Position numbers and translations under genes: made by a program. Shown one piece after another: positions 18,691 to 27,342 of a DNA stretch of 64,000 nucleotides. This DNA is from Pantanalinema rosaneae (lineage in GTDB: Bacteria; Cyanobacteriota; Cyanobacteriia; Leptolyngbyales; Leptolyngbyaceae): assembly GCF_050753385.1 (NCBI RefSeq), contig NZ_JBLZFZ010000017.1, forward strand, positions 1 to 64,000, read 5' to 3'. The first letter of the stretch is position 1, and each line of letters opens with the position of its first letter. The notes below the pieces were generated by a model. The model saw nothing but the letters and a program-made list of their open reading frames with translations, was not told where the DNA came from and did not search any database.

Positions 18691-19098
18691 TTAACCACCC
18701 CGACGCATGAATTGTTCTAACTCTTGAGTCCGATCTTGAGTCATGCGATCGACGCAAGTGCTGTAAACTAGGGGAGCCATTGAACCACCTTGAAAGCGAT
18801 TTCTGGCAAACTGGCAATTGGTATCTCGGAATTTAATCCAGGCAAGTTGGGCATCAACTAATTGCTCTTCCATAGCCGTACCTTTATAGCTTGCCCGTAC
18901 TCTTTGATAAACCTGATTTAACTTACGATCAGAGGCTTTCGCTTGCTCGGCAGCACAATAATTCATCTCCACCTGAGTTTGGGGATTTTGGCAATTCGGC
19001 TTCGGCGATTGGGCATGAGTGGGCAACAAACTCACGCTACCGAGTAATACAGCGATCGTACCGACTGTTAAAGCAATTGTGGGGCGTTTGTTTGGCAT
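18691..19098 (-). CDS. LprI-like (DUF1311) secreted protein
   Basis: 135 residues with a signal peptide (TIALTVGTIAVLLGSVSLL, cleavage near THAQS). The mature part shows the DUF1311 pattern CQNPQTQVEMNYCAAEQAKASDRKLNQVY, then LVDAQLAWIKFRDTNC and a final CVDRMTQDRTQELE, with four cysteines likely in disulphides. Members include a lysozyme inhibitor, LprI, but most are uncharacterised periplasmic proteins, so inhibitor function is only a possibility here. It converges on the ribonuclease-barstar pair. Confidence 0.85.
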   Translation of the reverse strand: MPNKRPTIALTVGTIAVLLGSVSLLPTHAQSPKPNCQNPQTQVEMNYCAAEQAKASDRKLNQVYQRVRASYKGTAMEEQLVDAQLAWIKFRDTNCQFARNRFQGGSMAPLVYSTCVDRMTQDRTQELEQFMRRGG

Positions 19099-19225
19099 GA
19101 TGAGAGAATAATAATTAGCTGATAATGAACAATGTTTGACTACTCAATAGTACCGAGCAATCAACGGCTCATTGATTAGCTTCAGTGTCATTTCATGCAA
19201 TTTCGGTCAGTAGGGGAGCGATCGC

Positions 19226-19855
19226 TTGGATTACGGTTTAGCTATTCACACCGCCAGTCCCGATTTAGGATTAGCCATTAGCAATTTCGAGACAGATTCT
19301 CGTTGTCGATCGTGGGCATTAGGACGAGATACCTCAAATTTGTTGCATCAATATTTAGCCGATTTTCTATCCCCTCAAACCTGGCAGGATTTAGCCTTTA
19401 TTGCTGTTGCTCAAGGTCCCGGTGGCTTCACAGGAACTCGGATTGGTGTCGTTACAGCTCGCACCCTTGCCCAACAATTGGATATTCCCTTATTTGCCAT
19501 TTCTACCCTGGCTGCGATCGCTCATACCACGGCAATTCGCCATCCTGATGTGCTTCAGATCGCGGTAGAAATGCCTGCTCAACGCGGTGAAGTTTACGGA
19601 GCAATCTATCAGGTAGATGCAAAAGAGCGATCGCAGTTAGCTCCACTGTTGCCGGACACCGTAATGAGTTTGGCAGACTGGCAACAAACGTTAGCTAACT
19701 GGTCAGAACCTTATCATTTAACGCAAATATCGGGTGGTTTAGGTGATTCAGTGGCTAGCGTTTTAACCCTTGCCTTTGCCGAGTGGCAACAAGGAAAACG
19801 ACCTGACTGGTCAGAAGCTCTCCCCTTTTACGGACAACATCCGGTAGATAAATGA
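19226..19855 (+). CDS. tsaB: tRNA threonylcarbamoyladenosine biosynthesis protein TsaB
   Basis: 209 residues. TsaB is an ASKHA-fold partner of TsaD and TsaE in making the t6A37 modification of ANN-reading tRNAs. Family marks are LAIHTASPDLGLAI at the N-terminus, the conserved VAQGPGGFTGTRIGV segment and EMPAQRGEVYGAIY. The start is TTG 19226 with GGGGAG 8 bases upstream; no ATG lies near. The other t6A genes are not in this window. Confidence 0.92.
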   Translation: MDYGLAIHTASPDLGLAISNFETDSRCRSWALGRDTSNLLHQYLADFLSPQTWQDLAFIAVAQGPGGFTGTRIGVVTARTLAQQLDIPLFAISTLAAIAHTTAIRHPDVLQIAVEMPAQRGEVYGAIYQVDAKERSQLAPLLPDTVMSLADWQQTLANWSEPYHLTQISGGLGDSVASVLTLAFAEWQQGKRPDWSEALPFYGQHPVDK

Positions 19856-19866
19856 TTTGTTCAAAT

Positions 19867-20793
19867 CTACTGAATTGACTGAATAAACTGATGAATTGCT
19901 TTCAAATACGAGTAGTTTCCAGGCTGATAAATCCTCACATGATCAGCATCCGGAATCAACAATAGTTGCTTCGGTTCAGAAGCAGCATTATACAACTGTT
20001 GACTCATATCAGAAGGTACAACAGAATCAGCCTGACCATGTAAAAACAACACAGGAATCCGCAGTGATCGAATTTTAGCGAGGGAATTAAATTTTTCAGT
20101 CAGTAGCAGATCGATCGGGAAAAGCTGCAATACCGTTCGATGTTTAATGACCTCAGCCATTGATGTAAATGAGCTTTGCATAATTAACCCACCCGCATCC
20201 GGATGCTTGATCGCTAAATCTAAGGCGATCGCTCCGCCTAATGATTCTCCATAAATCACAATTTGCTCAGATGGAATTCGACGGGTATGGCGTAAATAAT
20301 TCCAGGCCGCTTGACTATCTTCATAAACCTGTAATTCATTAGGAAATGATCCCTGGCTTAGACCATAGCTGCGATAGTCAAACACCAGCACTGAAAAGCC
20401 CAGTTGCCGAAATGCTGACACTCTAGCCAAATAGTTGTAATCTCCCATATTTCGCCCCACTCCACACAAATACAACATGGTTTTGGGAGCAGTGAGAATA
20501 TTCATCGGTTCATTTGGCAAAAGCGCAAACTTTTCCTGACGAGAGGGAGCAGGAATCCACCAAGCATGGAGACGCACCTGAGAGTCAGCGATCGGAATCC
20601 AAACCTCCTGATAAGGCAGATTGAAGGCTGGGGCACTCGGTAGCATTGCCAGTTGTGAGTTAGGACGGTAGATCAAATAACGTTGCCGCAAAAATAATAA
20701 TAAACAGGTGGATAAGTAGGCGATTAAAAGCAGCATTACCACAATCAGAAATCGCTTCCATGATTTCAAGTTTCTGTTTAACCTACGAATCAC
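19867..20793 (-). CDS. Membrane-anchored alpha/beta hydrolase (BEM46/ABHD13-like)
   Basis: 308 residues from GTG 20793. A single membrane anchor at about 14-35 is followed by an alpha/beta-hydrolase domain. The nucleophile elbow is GESLGG with S184, the acid is probably D256 (QADSVVP) and the base H285 (DADH). The usual oxyanion HG motif is replaced by LCGVGRNMGDY, an unusual variant. It resembles the BEM46/ABHD13/YfhR group, whose substrates are mostly unknown. It converges on tsaB with a gap of about 11 bases. Confidence 0.85.
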   Translation of the reverse strand: MIRRLNRNLKSWKRFLIVVMLLLIAYLSTCLLLFLRQRYLIYRPNSQLAMLPSAPAFNLPYQEVWIPIADSQVRLHAWWIPAPSRQEKFALLPNEPMNILTAPKTMLYLCGVGRNMGDYNYLARVSAFRQLGFSVLVFDYRSYGLSQGSFPNELQVYEDSQAAWNYLRHTRRIPSEQIVIYGESLGGAIALDLAIKHPDAGGLIMQSSFTSMAEVIKHRTVLQLFPIDLLLTEKFNSLAKIRSLRIPVLFLHGQADSVVPSDMSQQLYNAASEPKQLLLIPDADHVRIYQPGNYSYLKAIHQFIQSIQ

Positions 20794-20862
20794 AATTCTT
20801 ACCTGAACTAAGCAACGTGCAATACTACAGCTAGAAAATCAGCCATACCGCAAAAATCGCTC

Positions 20863-20895
20863 AAAAAATTGGGCAGGACGATCGCCCTGCCCAAT
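20863..20895 (-). terminator. Intrinsic terminator of the ctaCDE operon
   Basis: Read leftwards, ATTGGGCAGG pairs with its exact complement (arms 20868-20877 and 20886-20895), enclosing a centre containing CGATCG. A run of six T residues follows on the minus strand (20863-20868). It lies about 30 bases after the ctaE stop. This is the clearest intrinsic terminator in the window. Confidence 0.85.
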
Positions 20896-20924
20896 CAAGT
20901 TTTATCCAATTAGAATTTGTTGTC

Positions 20925-21545
20925 CTACAAAATATAGAGTAGGAAAAACAAAATAATCCAGATGACATCAACAAAGTGCCAGTAAATTTCGGCAGCTTCC
21001 ACGCCAAAATGATTGGTATTCGAGTAATGATTCGGCTTCATCGATCGCCATAGTACCGCCAGAATTAGTAGCAGACCAAAACAAACGTGTAAGCCGTGGA
21101 ATCCGGTCAGCACATAAAACGTACTGGCAAACAGATTCGTGGTTAGCCCAAACTCCAGATGGAAGTATTCATAAAGCTGTCCTGCCAGGAAGATAGCTCC
21201 CATGACCGCCGTAATGATGAACCATTTCCGCAGTCCCTTCACATCATTTTGTTTGATCGCTGTATCCGCATTGTGGATGACAAAACTACTAGAAATCAGA
21301 ATGATGGTATTGATTCCCGGTAGCAGTAATTCCAGTTCCGGTGTGCCTTCAGGGGGCCACTCGGGACTAACTAAGCGGAAGGTTAGATACGCCATGAACA
21401 GCCCTAGAAAAATCATGCCTTCTGCAATCAGGAAGACAATGATGCCAAAAATGCGGTGATCCGGATGGTCGGCATGATGGTCAGCCGCACCTTCCGCATG
21501 GTAATTCAAAACAGTTTGGCTGGAATCGATCGTAGAACCTTGCAT
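20925..21545 (-). CDS. ctaE: Cytochrome c oxidase subunit III
   Basis: 206 residues from ATG 21545, chosen because GGAGG lies 3 bases upstream; a TTG at 21587 is not supported. Subunit III of the aa3-type terminal oxidase is a multi-pass protein that stabilises the proton-pumping core. Marks include FGIIVFLIAEGMIFLGLFMAY, a late LTGFHGLHVCFGLLL stretch and a C-terminal YWHFVDVIWIILF, all typical of the family. It is the last gene of the ctaC-ctaD-ctaE operon and is followed by a strong terminator. Confidence 0.96.
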   Translation of the reverse strand: MQGSTIDSSQTVLNYHAEGAADHHADHPDHRIFGIIVFLIAEGMIFLGLFMAYLTFRLVSPEWPPEGTPELELLLPGINTIILISSSFVIHNADTAIKQNDVKGLRKWFIITAVMGAIFLAGQLYEYFHLEFGLTTNLFASTFYVLTGFHGLHVCFGLLLILAVLWRSMKPNHYSNTNHFGVEAAEIYWHFVDVIWIILFFLLYIL

Positions 21546-21626
21546 GAGCCTCCAAAATCCATCAGTCGCAACATTGGTCAAAGCCAAGCATTCGAGGTCA
21601 TCCGAACACTTGGCAGATGGCTAAGG

Positions 21627-23390
21627 TTAGCCGCGATCGTCAGCGTTATCCTCTCGATCCTCTGGGTAAGCCGCCACCGCCGGATCGGGATCCGCCCGAA
21701 GCGCAGAGTTCGGTCCCGCCGCTAATACGGGATCACGTTCATCCGACAGTGGCACATCCACCGATTTCGCTCCATGCTCAAACCCGTAATCATAGGGACC
21801 CACGGTTAGTACAGGCTCCACTTCAAAGTTTTCGGTAGGAGGTGGCGAACTGATCGTCCATTCAAAGGTCAAGGCATTCCAGGGATTATTGGGGGCTTTC
21901 GGACCCGAAATCCAACTCCAAGCCGCATTCACAATAAACGGCAAGGTTGAAACTGCCAGGATATAGGTTCCGATCGTGCAAACCAAATTCAATGTCGTGA
22001 ACTGGGGATCATATTCCGCCACCCGCCGATTCATCCCTTCCAGACCCAACTTATGCATGGGCATAAATGCCAGGTTGAAGCCAATCAGCGTCAGGGCAAA
22101 GTGAATTTTCCCCAGCGTTTCATTCATCATCCGTCCGGTCATCTTCGGGAACCAGTGATAGATCCCGGCATAGATGCCAAACACACTGCCACCGAACAAG
22201 ACGTAATGCAGGTGCGCCACGACAAAATAGGTGTCATGAACGTGAATATCAAACGGTACTGAGGCAACCATCACCCCACTAATCCCGCCGATCACAAACA
22301 TGGAAATAAAGCCCATGGCGAACAGCATGGCACTATTCAGCCGCAGCTTGCCGCCCCAAATGGTGGCTAACCAGCTAAATACCTTAATTCCGGTCGGTAC
22401 GGCAATGATCATGGTGTTAATCATGAAAAACATCCGCAGCCAGGGAGGAGTGCCACTGGTAAACATGTGGTGCGCCCAGACAATCAACCCTAGAAAGCTA
22501 ATCGCCAAACTGGAATATGCGATCGCCTTATAGCCAAAAATCGGCTTACGGGCATGAACGGGCAGAATTTCCGAGATCAAGCCAAAAATCGGCAGGATCA
22601 TGATGTAAACAGCCGGGTGCGAGTAAAACCAGAACATGTGCTGGTAGACGATCGGATCACCGCCCCCCGTGGGATTGAAGAATGATGTGCCCACGATCAA
22701 ATCAAATGCCAGCAGAATCAAGGCTCCGGCTAACACTGGAGTCGATAACAGCACCAATGCTGAAGTCGCCAACATCGCCCAGCAGAACAACGGCATCCGG
22801 TTCAAGGTCATGCCGGGAACGCGCATTAGCAGAATAGTGGTCAGGAAGTTAACCGCCCCCATAATTGAGGAGGTTCCCAGGATCAGGACACTGAGAATCC
22901 AGATGGCTTCCCCAGCTTTATTGACCACCAAACTCAACGGGGGATAGGATGTCCAACCTGCCGCCGGAGCCCCGACAAAGAAACTCGCTAGCAGCAAAAT
23001 GCCCCCCGGCACAATCATCCAGAATGCCAGAGCATTTAACCGGGGAAATGCCATATCCTTTGCCCCAATCAGCAGGGGAATCAGAAAGTTGGCAAAGGCT
23101 CCGGTTCCGGCAGGCACAATCCACAGAAAGATCATCACCGTGGCATGAACGGTGAATAAACTGTTGTAAACTTCCCGGCTAACAAAATCGACTTCTGGGG
23201 TGGCAAGTTCCGTTCGCACCGCCGTCGCTAACGCCCCACCAATTAAGTAAAACAAAAACGTTGTGACCAGGTATTGAATCCCAATCACCTTATGATCCGT
23301 GTTGAAGGTAAAGTATTTGCGCCAGTTATTGCCCTCCGGGTCGGGATGGTGGGCAACAGCACCAACTGGCTCTTGGATAGCTTGGGTCAT
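21627..23390 (-). CDS. ctaD: Cytochrome c oxidase subunit I
   Basis: 587 residues, twelve predicted membrane segments. It carries heme a, heme a3 and CuB and reduces oxygen to water in thylakoid or plasma-membrane respiration. The heme-copper ligand regions are visible: the early VHATVMIFLW, WFYSHPAVYIMILP (CuB and cross-linked Tyr helix), WAHHMF, and HDTYFVVAHLHYVLFGG with the axial histidines. The last 60 residues form a soluble Asp/Pro-rich tail. It overlaps the ctaC stop by 4 bases (ATGA), so translation is coupled. Confidence 0.98.
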   Translation of the reverse strand: MTQAIQEPVGAVAHHPDPEGNNWRKYFTFNTDHKVIGIQYLVTTFLFYLIGGALATAVRTELATPEVDFVSREVYNSLFTVHATVMIFLWIVPAGTGAFANFLIPLLIGAKDMAFPRLNALAFWMIVPGGILLLASFFVGAPAAGWTSYPPLSLVVNKAGEAIWILSVLILGTSSIMGAVNFLTTILLMRVPGMTLNRMPLFCWAMLATSALVLLSTPVLAGALILLAFDLIVGTSFFNPTGGGDPIVYQHMFWFYSHPAVYIMILPIFGLISEILPVHARKPIFGYKAIAYSSLAISFLGLIVWAHHMFTSGTPPWLRMFFMINTMIIAVPTGIKVFSWLATIWGGKLRLNSAMLFAMGFISMFVIGGISGVMVASVPFDIHVHDTYFVVAHLHYVLFGGSVFGIYAGIYHWFPKMTGRMMNETLGKIHFALTLIGFNLAFMPMHKLGLEGMNRRVAEYDPQFTTLNLVCTIGTYILAVSTLPFIVNAAWSWISGPKAPNNPWNALTFEWTISSPPPTENFEVEPVLTVGPYDYGFEHGAKSVDVPLSDERDPVLAAGPNSALRADPDPAVAAYPEDREDNADDRG

Positions 23391-24427
23391 AAACGATTAT
23401 CCGTATGAGAGTGGGCAACGGCAGGATGAAGCGGCTCTAGGGTTTGGGGCAAAACACCCAGATCGCGGACATAGGGAGCCAGAAACTGATCCGGGGTCTG
23501 CTCTTTAGCCGGAGTCATGTTGAGCGCGATCGCTTGCTCCAGCCCTGCACTACTGGCAACTTTTTGGCTGTCAATCCAAGCCGTAAATTCCTCTGGAGTT
23601 TGAGCAATGACTTTTGTTTTCATCGCCCCGTGATAGGGCCCACACAACTCGGCACAAATCACGGGATATTCACCCACTTTGCTGGGGATGAAGTGCAATT
23701 CACTGACGCGGCTGGGGATCGCATCTTGCTTCAACCGATATTCCGGCACCCAGAAGGCATGTAGCACATCATTCGCTTTAATGTTGAGACGAACAGGTTG
23801 TCCGACAGGGACATGCAGTTCTCCGGATGTCACACCACTATCGGGATAGGTGAAAATCCAGGCATACTGCAATCCGGCAACATCCACCACCAGTTCAGAT
23901 TTACCGGATTGGGGATTTTCCATCGTTTTCCCTACCCCGGCTTTCGGTAATTGAATGCTGCCATCGGGTAAGGTTGCCGCGATCGCGGCTCCCGGCATAG
24001 ATTGCATGTCAGCCATCGCCACTTGCTCAATGCGATGACCGTGGGCAACCGAGTGATCCGTTGGATCCAGGTTCAGCCCCCCCATCAGGTTGTAGACCTC
24101 AAAGCTGTAAACCGCTAACCCCAACACAATCACGGCTGGGATGGAAGTCCAGAGAATTTCCAGGGGAATATTGCCTTCCACTGGGGGCCCATCGGTATCG
24201 TCTCCAGGTTTGCGGCGAAAGCGAAAAATGGCAACCAGTAGTGTTCCCTGCACCAGCAGAAACAGCCCAGTGCCAATGGTGAGCATGGTGTTAAACAAGC
24301 CATCCACCAGAGGAGCTTCTTCGGAGGCCTGAACGGGTAATAGCCCGTGATTCTGACCATACCAGAGGCTAACCAGGGTCAACGCAATCCCTGCCAGCAT
24401 CGTGATAATTGAACTTGGAATGTTCAC
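23387..24427 (-). CDS. ctaC: Cytochrome c oxidase subunit II
   Basis: 346 residues from GTG 24427, which has GGAG 7 bases upstream. Subunit II docks cytochrome c6 or plastocyanin and passes electrons through the binuclear CuA centre. The CuA ligands lie in CAELCGPYHGAM together with an upstream His in VLHAFWVP. Two membrane helices precede a large periplasmic or lumenal cupredoxin domain. A Pro/His-rich tail closes the protein. It is first in the leftward ctaCDE operon, which diverges from ctaA and ctaB. Confidence 0.97.
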   Translation of the reverse strand: MNIPSSIITMLAGIALTLVSLWYGQNHGLLPVQASEEAPLVDGLFNTMLTIGTGLFLLVQGTLLVAIFRFRRKPGDDTDGPPVEGNIPLEILWTSIPAVIVLGLAVYSFEVYNLMGGLNLDPTDHSVAHGHRIEQVAMADMQSMPGAAIAATLPDGSIQLPKAGVGKTMENPQSGKSELVVDVAGLQYAWIFTYPDSGVTSGELHVPVGQPVRLNIKANDVLHAFWVPEYRLKQDAIPSRVSELHFIPSKVGEYPVICAELCGPYHGAMKTKVIAQTPEEFTAWIDSQKVASSAGLEQAIALNMTPAKEQTPDQFLAPYVRDLGVLPQTLEPLHPAVAHSHTDNRL

Positions 24428-25075
24428 AATTTATCTCCGCCTAGAACGTGTTCCAATATCTGCAAAACTTCCTTCAATCTGAAGAATTTCTTAAGAATTT
24501 TCCATCGATTAAATTGACCTACTCCTTGATCGACCATACGCCAGAAACAAGGATAGATAAACAGCCAAGCGATCGATGTTCTTCATGCCACCACAGTCAC
24601 CTCAATCCGGTAGAACAGCCAGGAGTCTACTCAGGTATACCAGCTACACGGTAGAACAGGAGTTTAAAAGACAACATACTCCGAGTAATTTTCTTAATCT
24701 TTCTTCGGAACTTCTCAAGGGCATTGAAGAGGCTACTGCCTGATAGGTTAGCGCATCTGAAATCGAATCAGAATGTGTCACAAGTCACATCTAAAAATTT
24801 TTTCTCTGACAGAATAGCAAGAGTTAATTTAACTTTTGTCAAGTGAAATCCCAAAATGTAAACATGGCTACTTGCCTCTCCCTTTAGATAGAGTTCGGTA
24901 CGCATTCCAAAGAAATCCCTAAAGGTTCTTGCATTCGGCAACAGGGTCATTAAAGTAATAGCTAACTACCGTGATTGTTTCGCTAAATTGAGGAAGGAGC
25001 GTCTGAATTGGGCTTGAGTCAATACTAGGGTATTAGTTAAGAAAAATTGATTTTTTGTACAGCAGGTTACTACAC
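24428..25075. other. Divergent control region between ctaCDE and ctaAB
   Basis: 648 AT-rich bases without a convincing gene. It must hold promoters for the oxidase operon (left) and heme A synthesis (right). Two short frames (24448-24654 plus, 24768-24950 minus) have no ribosome site and odd composition. No perfect palindrome, riboswitch-like fold or repeat family was recognised. The length is unusual for this tightly packed window and leaves room for a small RNA or several regulator sites. Confidence 0.5.
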
Positions 25076-26059
25076 ATGATCGATTTTGCCCCTTACCCAT
25101 CCACTACTGAGCCATTGTCTCGTCCGCAGGTGTGGATTCGTCGCCTGGTATTGGGAATGGCGGCAGCAACCTTATTTTTAATGGCATTAGGAAGTGCAAC
25201 CCGGGTGATGAACGCCGGACTGGCCTGCCCCGACTGGCCGCTCTGCTATGGGGAGTTGATCCCCCGCCAGCAAATGAACCTCCAAGTCTTTTTGGAATGG
25301 TTTCATCGATTGATTGCGTCGTCGATGGGACTGTTTGCGATCGGCCTGACCACCCTTTCCTGGTGGTATCGGCGCACTTTACCCCATTGGCTCCCCTGGG
25401 CAGCTACCTTCGCTCTGGGATTGGTCGTTTTCCAGGGCATTCTCGGTGGGCTCACCGTCACCCAACTGCTGCGGTTTGATATTGTCACCGCTCACCTGGG
25501 TACAGGCTTGTTGTTTTTCGTCACACTGCTGACGATCGGCATCGCCCTCTTGCCCTATCAAGGGGTCGGCACATCCGGCAAGTTACCCTGGATTGGTTTG
25601 ATCGCCGCACTCCTGGTGTACGCTCAAAGCTTGCTAGGGGGGTTAGTAGCATCCCAATGGGCACTACACCAGTGTCTCGGCACAGCCAAACTTTGCCTGG
25701 TGATGAACAGCCATATTGCTGGAGTCGTTCCTGCCACTCTGGCAACCCTTGGCTTAGTAGTCTGGGCATGGCGCACTCCCGCCCTCCATCCGACTTTACG
25801 ACGTTGGGCAACGATCGCGGGTAGCCTGGTCGGTGTCCAAATTTTGCTCGGAGTAGCCACCTTTAAACTACGGTTACAGGTTGAACCCTTAACTGTGGCT
25901 CACCAGGCGGTTGGTGCCATGTTGCTAGGGAGCCTGGTCATCTTCACTGTCCTGGCTTGGCGCGATCGGGTACTGGAATCTAGCGAACCCTCGGCGATCG
26001 CTTCCCCCGCGCCAGCGACACCCCCTTTAACTAACACTACCGATGGCCAGCCTGCCTAA
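25076..26059 (+). CDS. ctaA: Heme A synthase (COX15/CtaA)
   Basis: 327 residues from ATG 25076; a TTG 21 bases upstream is possible. It oxidises heme O to heme A for the aa3 oxidase. Eight membrane helices appear as two repeats of four, with heme-ligand histidines in EWFHRLIAS and VTAHLGTGLL of the first half and MNSHIAGV and VAHQAVGA of the second. The loop GLACPDWPLCYGE has the conserved cysteine pair of this class. A second cysteine pair occurs in HQCLGTAKLC. It precedes ctaB in the same direction. Confidence 0.95.
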   Translation: MIDFAPYPSTTEPLSRPQVWIRRLVLGMAAATLFLMALGSATRVMNAGLACPDWPLCYGELIPRQQMNLQVFLEWFHRLIASSMGLFAIGLTTLSWWYRRTLPHWLPWAATFALGLVVFQGILGGLTVTQLLRFDIVTAHLGTGLLFFVTLLTIGIALLPYQGVGTSGKLPWIGLIAALLVYAQSLLGGLVASQWALHQCLGTAKLCLVMNSHIAGVVPATLATLGLVVWAWRTPALHPTLRRWATIAGSLVGVQILLGVATFKLRLQVEPLTVAHQAVGAMLLGSLVIFTVLAWRDRVLESSEPSAIASPAPATPPLTNTTDGQPA

Positions 26060-26205
26060 CCTTAGTTCAATCTTTGGTCTGTTCCTCACACCCTGGCTCA
26101 CTCGTGAATTTGCTCCGATCCGGATCGGTTTTTATAGATGTGAACGGCGCACCTGCGATCGTGGTTCTCCAGTTCTGCGGTGCGTCTTTTTGGGAGGAAA
26201 ACTGA

Positions 26206-27192
26206 ATGCAAGAAACAACCCTGACTGTCAGCCCCCGGCACCACGAAAACCTGCTGCAAGTCATCCAGAGTTATTACCAACTCACCAAACCTCGGATTAT
26301 TTTGCTGCTGTTAATTACTACCGCAGGCGGCATGTGGGTAGCGGCGGCAGGACAGGTTGATCCCGTGTTACTGCTCATTACGTTGATCAGTGGTGCCTTT
26401 GCGGCTGGATCAGCGAACACAATTAATTGTTTGTACGATCGCGATATCGATTACATCATGGAGCGGACTCGTCATCGTCCGTTACCCTCCGGACGAGTCC
26501 AGCCCCGCGATGCCCTCCTCTTTGCGATCGGTCTGGCGACCATTTCGTTTACCTTACTCACCGTCTTCGCTAACCTCCTAAGTGCCTGCCTCGCCATGTC
26601 AGGCATCGTATTTTACGTGCTGATTTATACTCACTGGCTGAAACGGCACAGCACTCAAAATATTGTGATTGGGGGAGCCGCAGGAGCCATTCCGCCCTTA
26701 GTCGGTTGGGCGGCGGTAACTGGAGAACTCAGTTGGGCAGCCTGGGTCTTATTCGCCATCATCTTTCTCTGGACTCCGCCCCATTTCTGGGCACTGGCGG
26801 TAATGATTCGGGAAGATTATGCCAAAGTCGGTGTGCCGATGTTGCCGGTGGTCGTCGGGGATGAACCCACCTCCCGCCAAATTTTCTACTACACCCTGGC
26901 TCTGATCCCAGTCACGTTATTACTGGTCTATCCCTTGCATGTGATGGGGGCAGTTTACTGTGGCATTGCGCTACTCCTCGGTGGGATTTTCGTCAAAAAA
27001 GCGTGGCAACTGATGCAAGCCCCATCAGATTTGCAAGTGGCACGATCGTTGTTTAAATACTCGATCCTGTACATGATGCTGCTCTGTGCAGGCATGGGCT
27101 TAGACAGCCTCCCCTGGACACATCAACTGACCGATGTGGTCGCCAGTAATATGCAACTACTCATTAGTGCTGTGCTACCAACTCAGGCTTAG
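26206..27192 (+). CDS. ctaB: Protoheme IX farnesyltransferase (heme O synthase)
   Basis: 328 residues. A UbiA-type prenyltransferase with about nine membrane helices that adds farnesyl to heme B, giving heme O, the substrate of CtaA. The first Asp-rich site is NTINCLYDRDIDYIMERTRHRPL, adjoining KPRIILLLLITT; the second is REDYAKVGVPMLPVV. A GGAGG-like element lies just before ATG 26206. It follows ctaA after about 145 bases and is followed by a terminator-like hairpin, so the ABC genes downstream probably have their own promoter. Confidence 0.97.
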   Translation: MQETTLTVSPRHHENLLQVIQSYYQLTKPRIILLLLITTAGGMWVAAAGQVDPVLLLITLISGAFAAGSANTINCLYDRDIDYIMERTRHRPLPSGRVQPRDALLFAIGLATISFTLLTVFANLLSACLAMSGIVFYVLIYTHWLKRHSTQNIVIGGAAGAIPPLVGWAAVTGELSWAAWVLFAIIFLWTPPHFWALAVMIREDYAKVGVPMLPVVVGDEPTSRQIFYYTLALIPVTLLLVYPLHVMGAVYCGIALLLGGIFVKKAWQLMQAPSDLQVARSLFKYSILYMMLLCAGMGLDSLPWTHQLTDVVASNMQLLISAVLPTQA

Positions 27193-27223
27193 CAGCTTTT
27201 TTGAGGACTTAATACCTTTACCC

Positions 27224-27253
27224 AAGGGCGATCGCGAGAGATTGCCCTTTTCT
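27224..27253 (+). terminator. Intrinsic terminator after ctaB
   Basis: AAGGGCGATC (27224-27233) pairs with GATTGCCCTT (27240-27249), ten pairs with one G-U, across loop GCGAGA. It is followed by TTCT, continuing the T-rich end of the arm. It sits about 30 bases past the ctaB stop. The stem again contains part of a HIP1 octamer. Confidence 0.75.
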
Positions 27254-27342
27254 ATCGCCATCGTCATCGATCATCGAACCTTGACAAGCCTCCCGGCAGA
27301 CTAGAATAAAGATTGAGATTTGTATCATCAGGTGGGGTAAGT

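Noticed and set aside
24448..24654. 68-residue plus frame in the cta control region
   Set aside because: No ribosome site and irregular composition; probably chance.
24768..24950. 60-residue minus frame in the cta control region
   Set aside because: No ribosome site and no motif.
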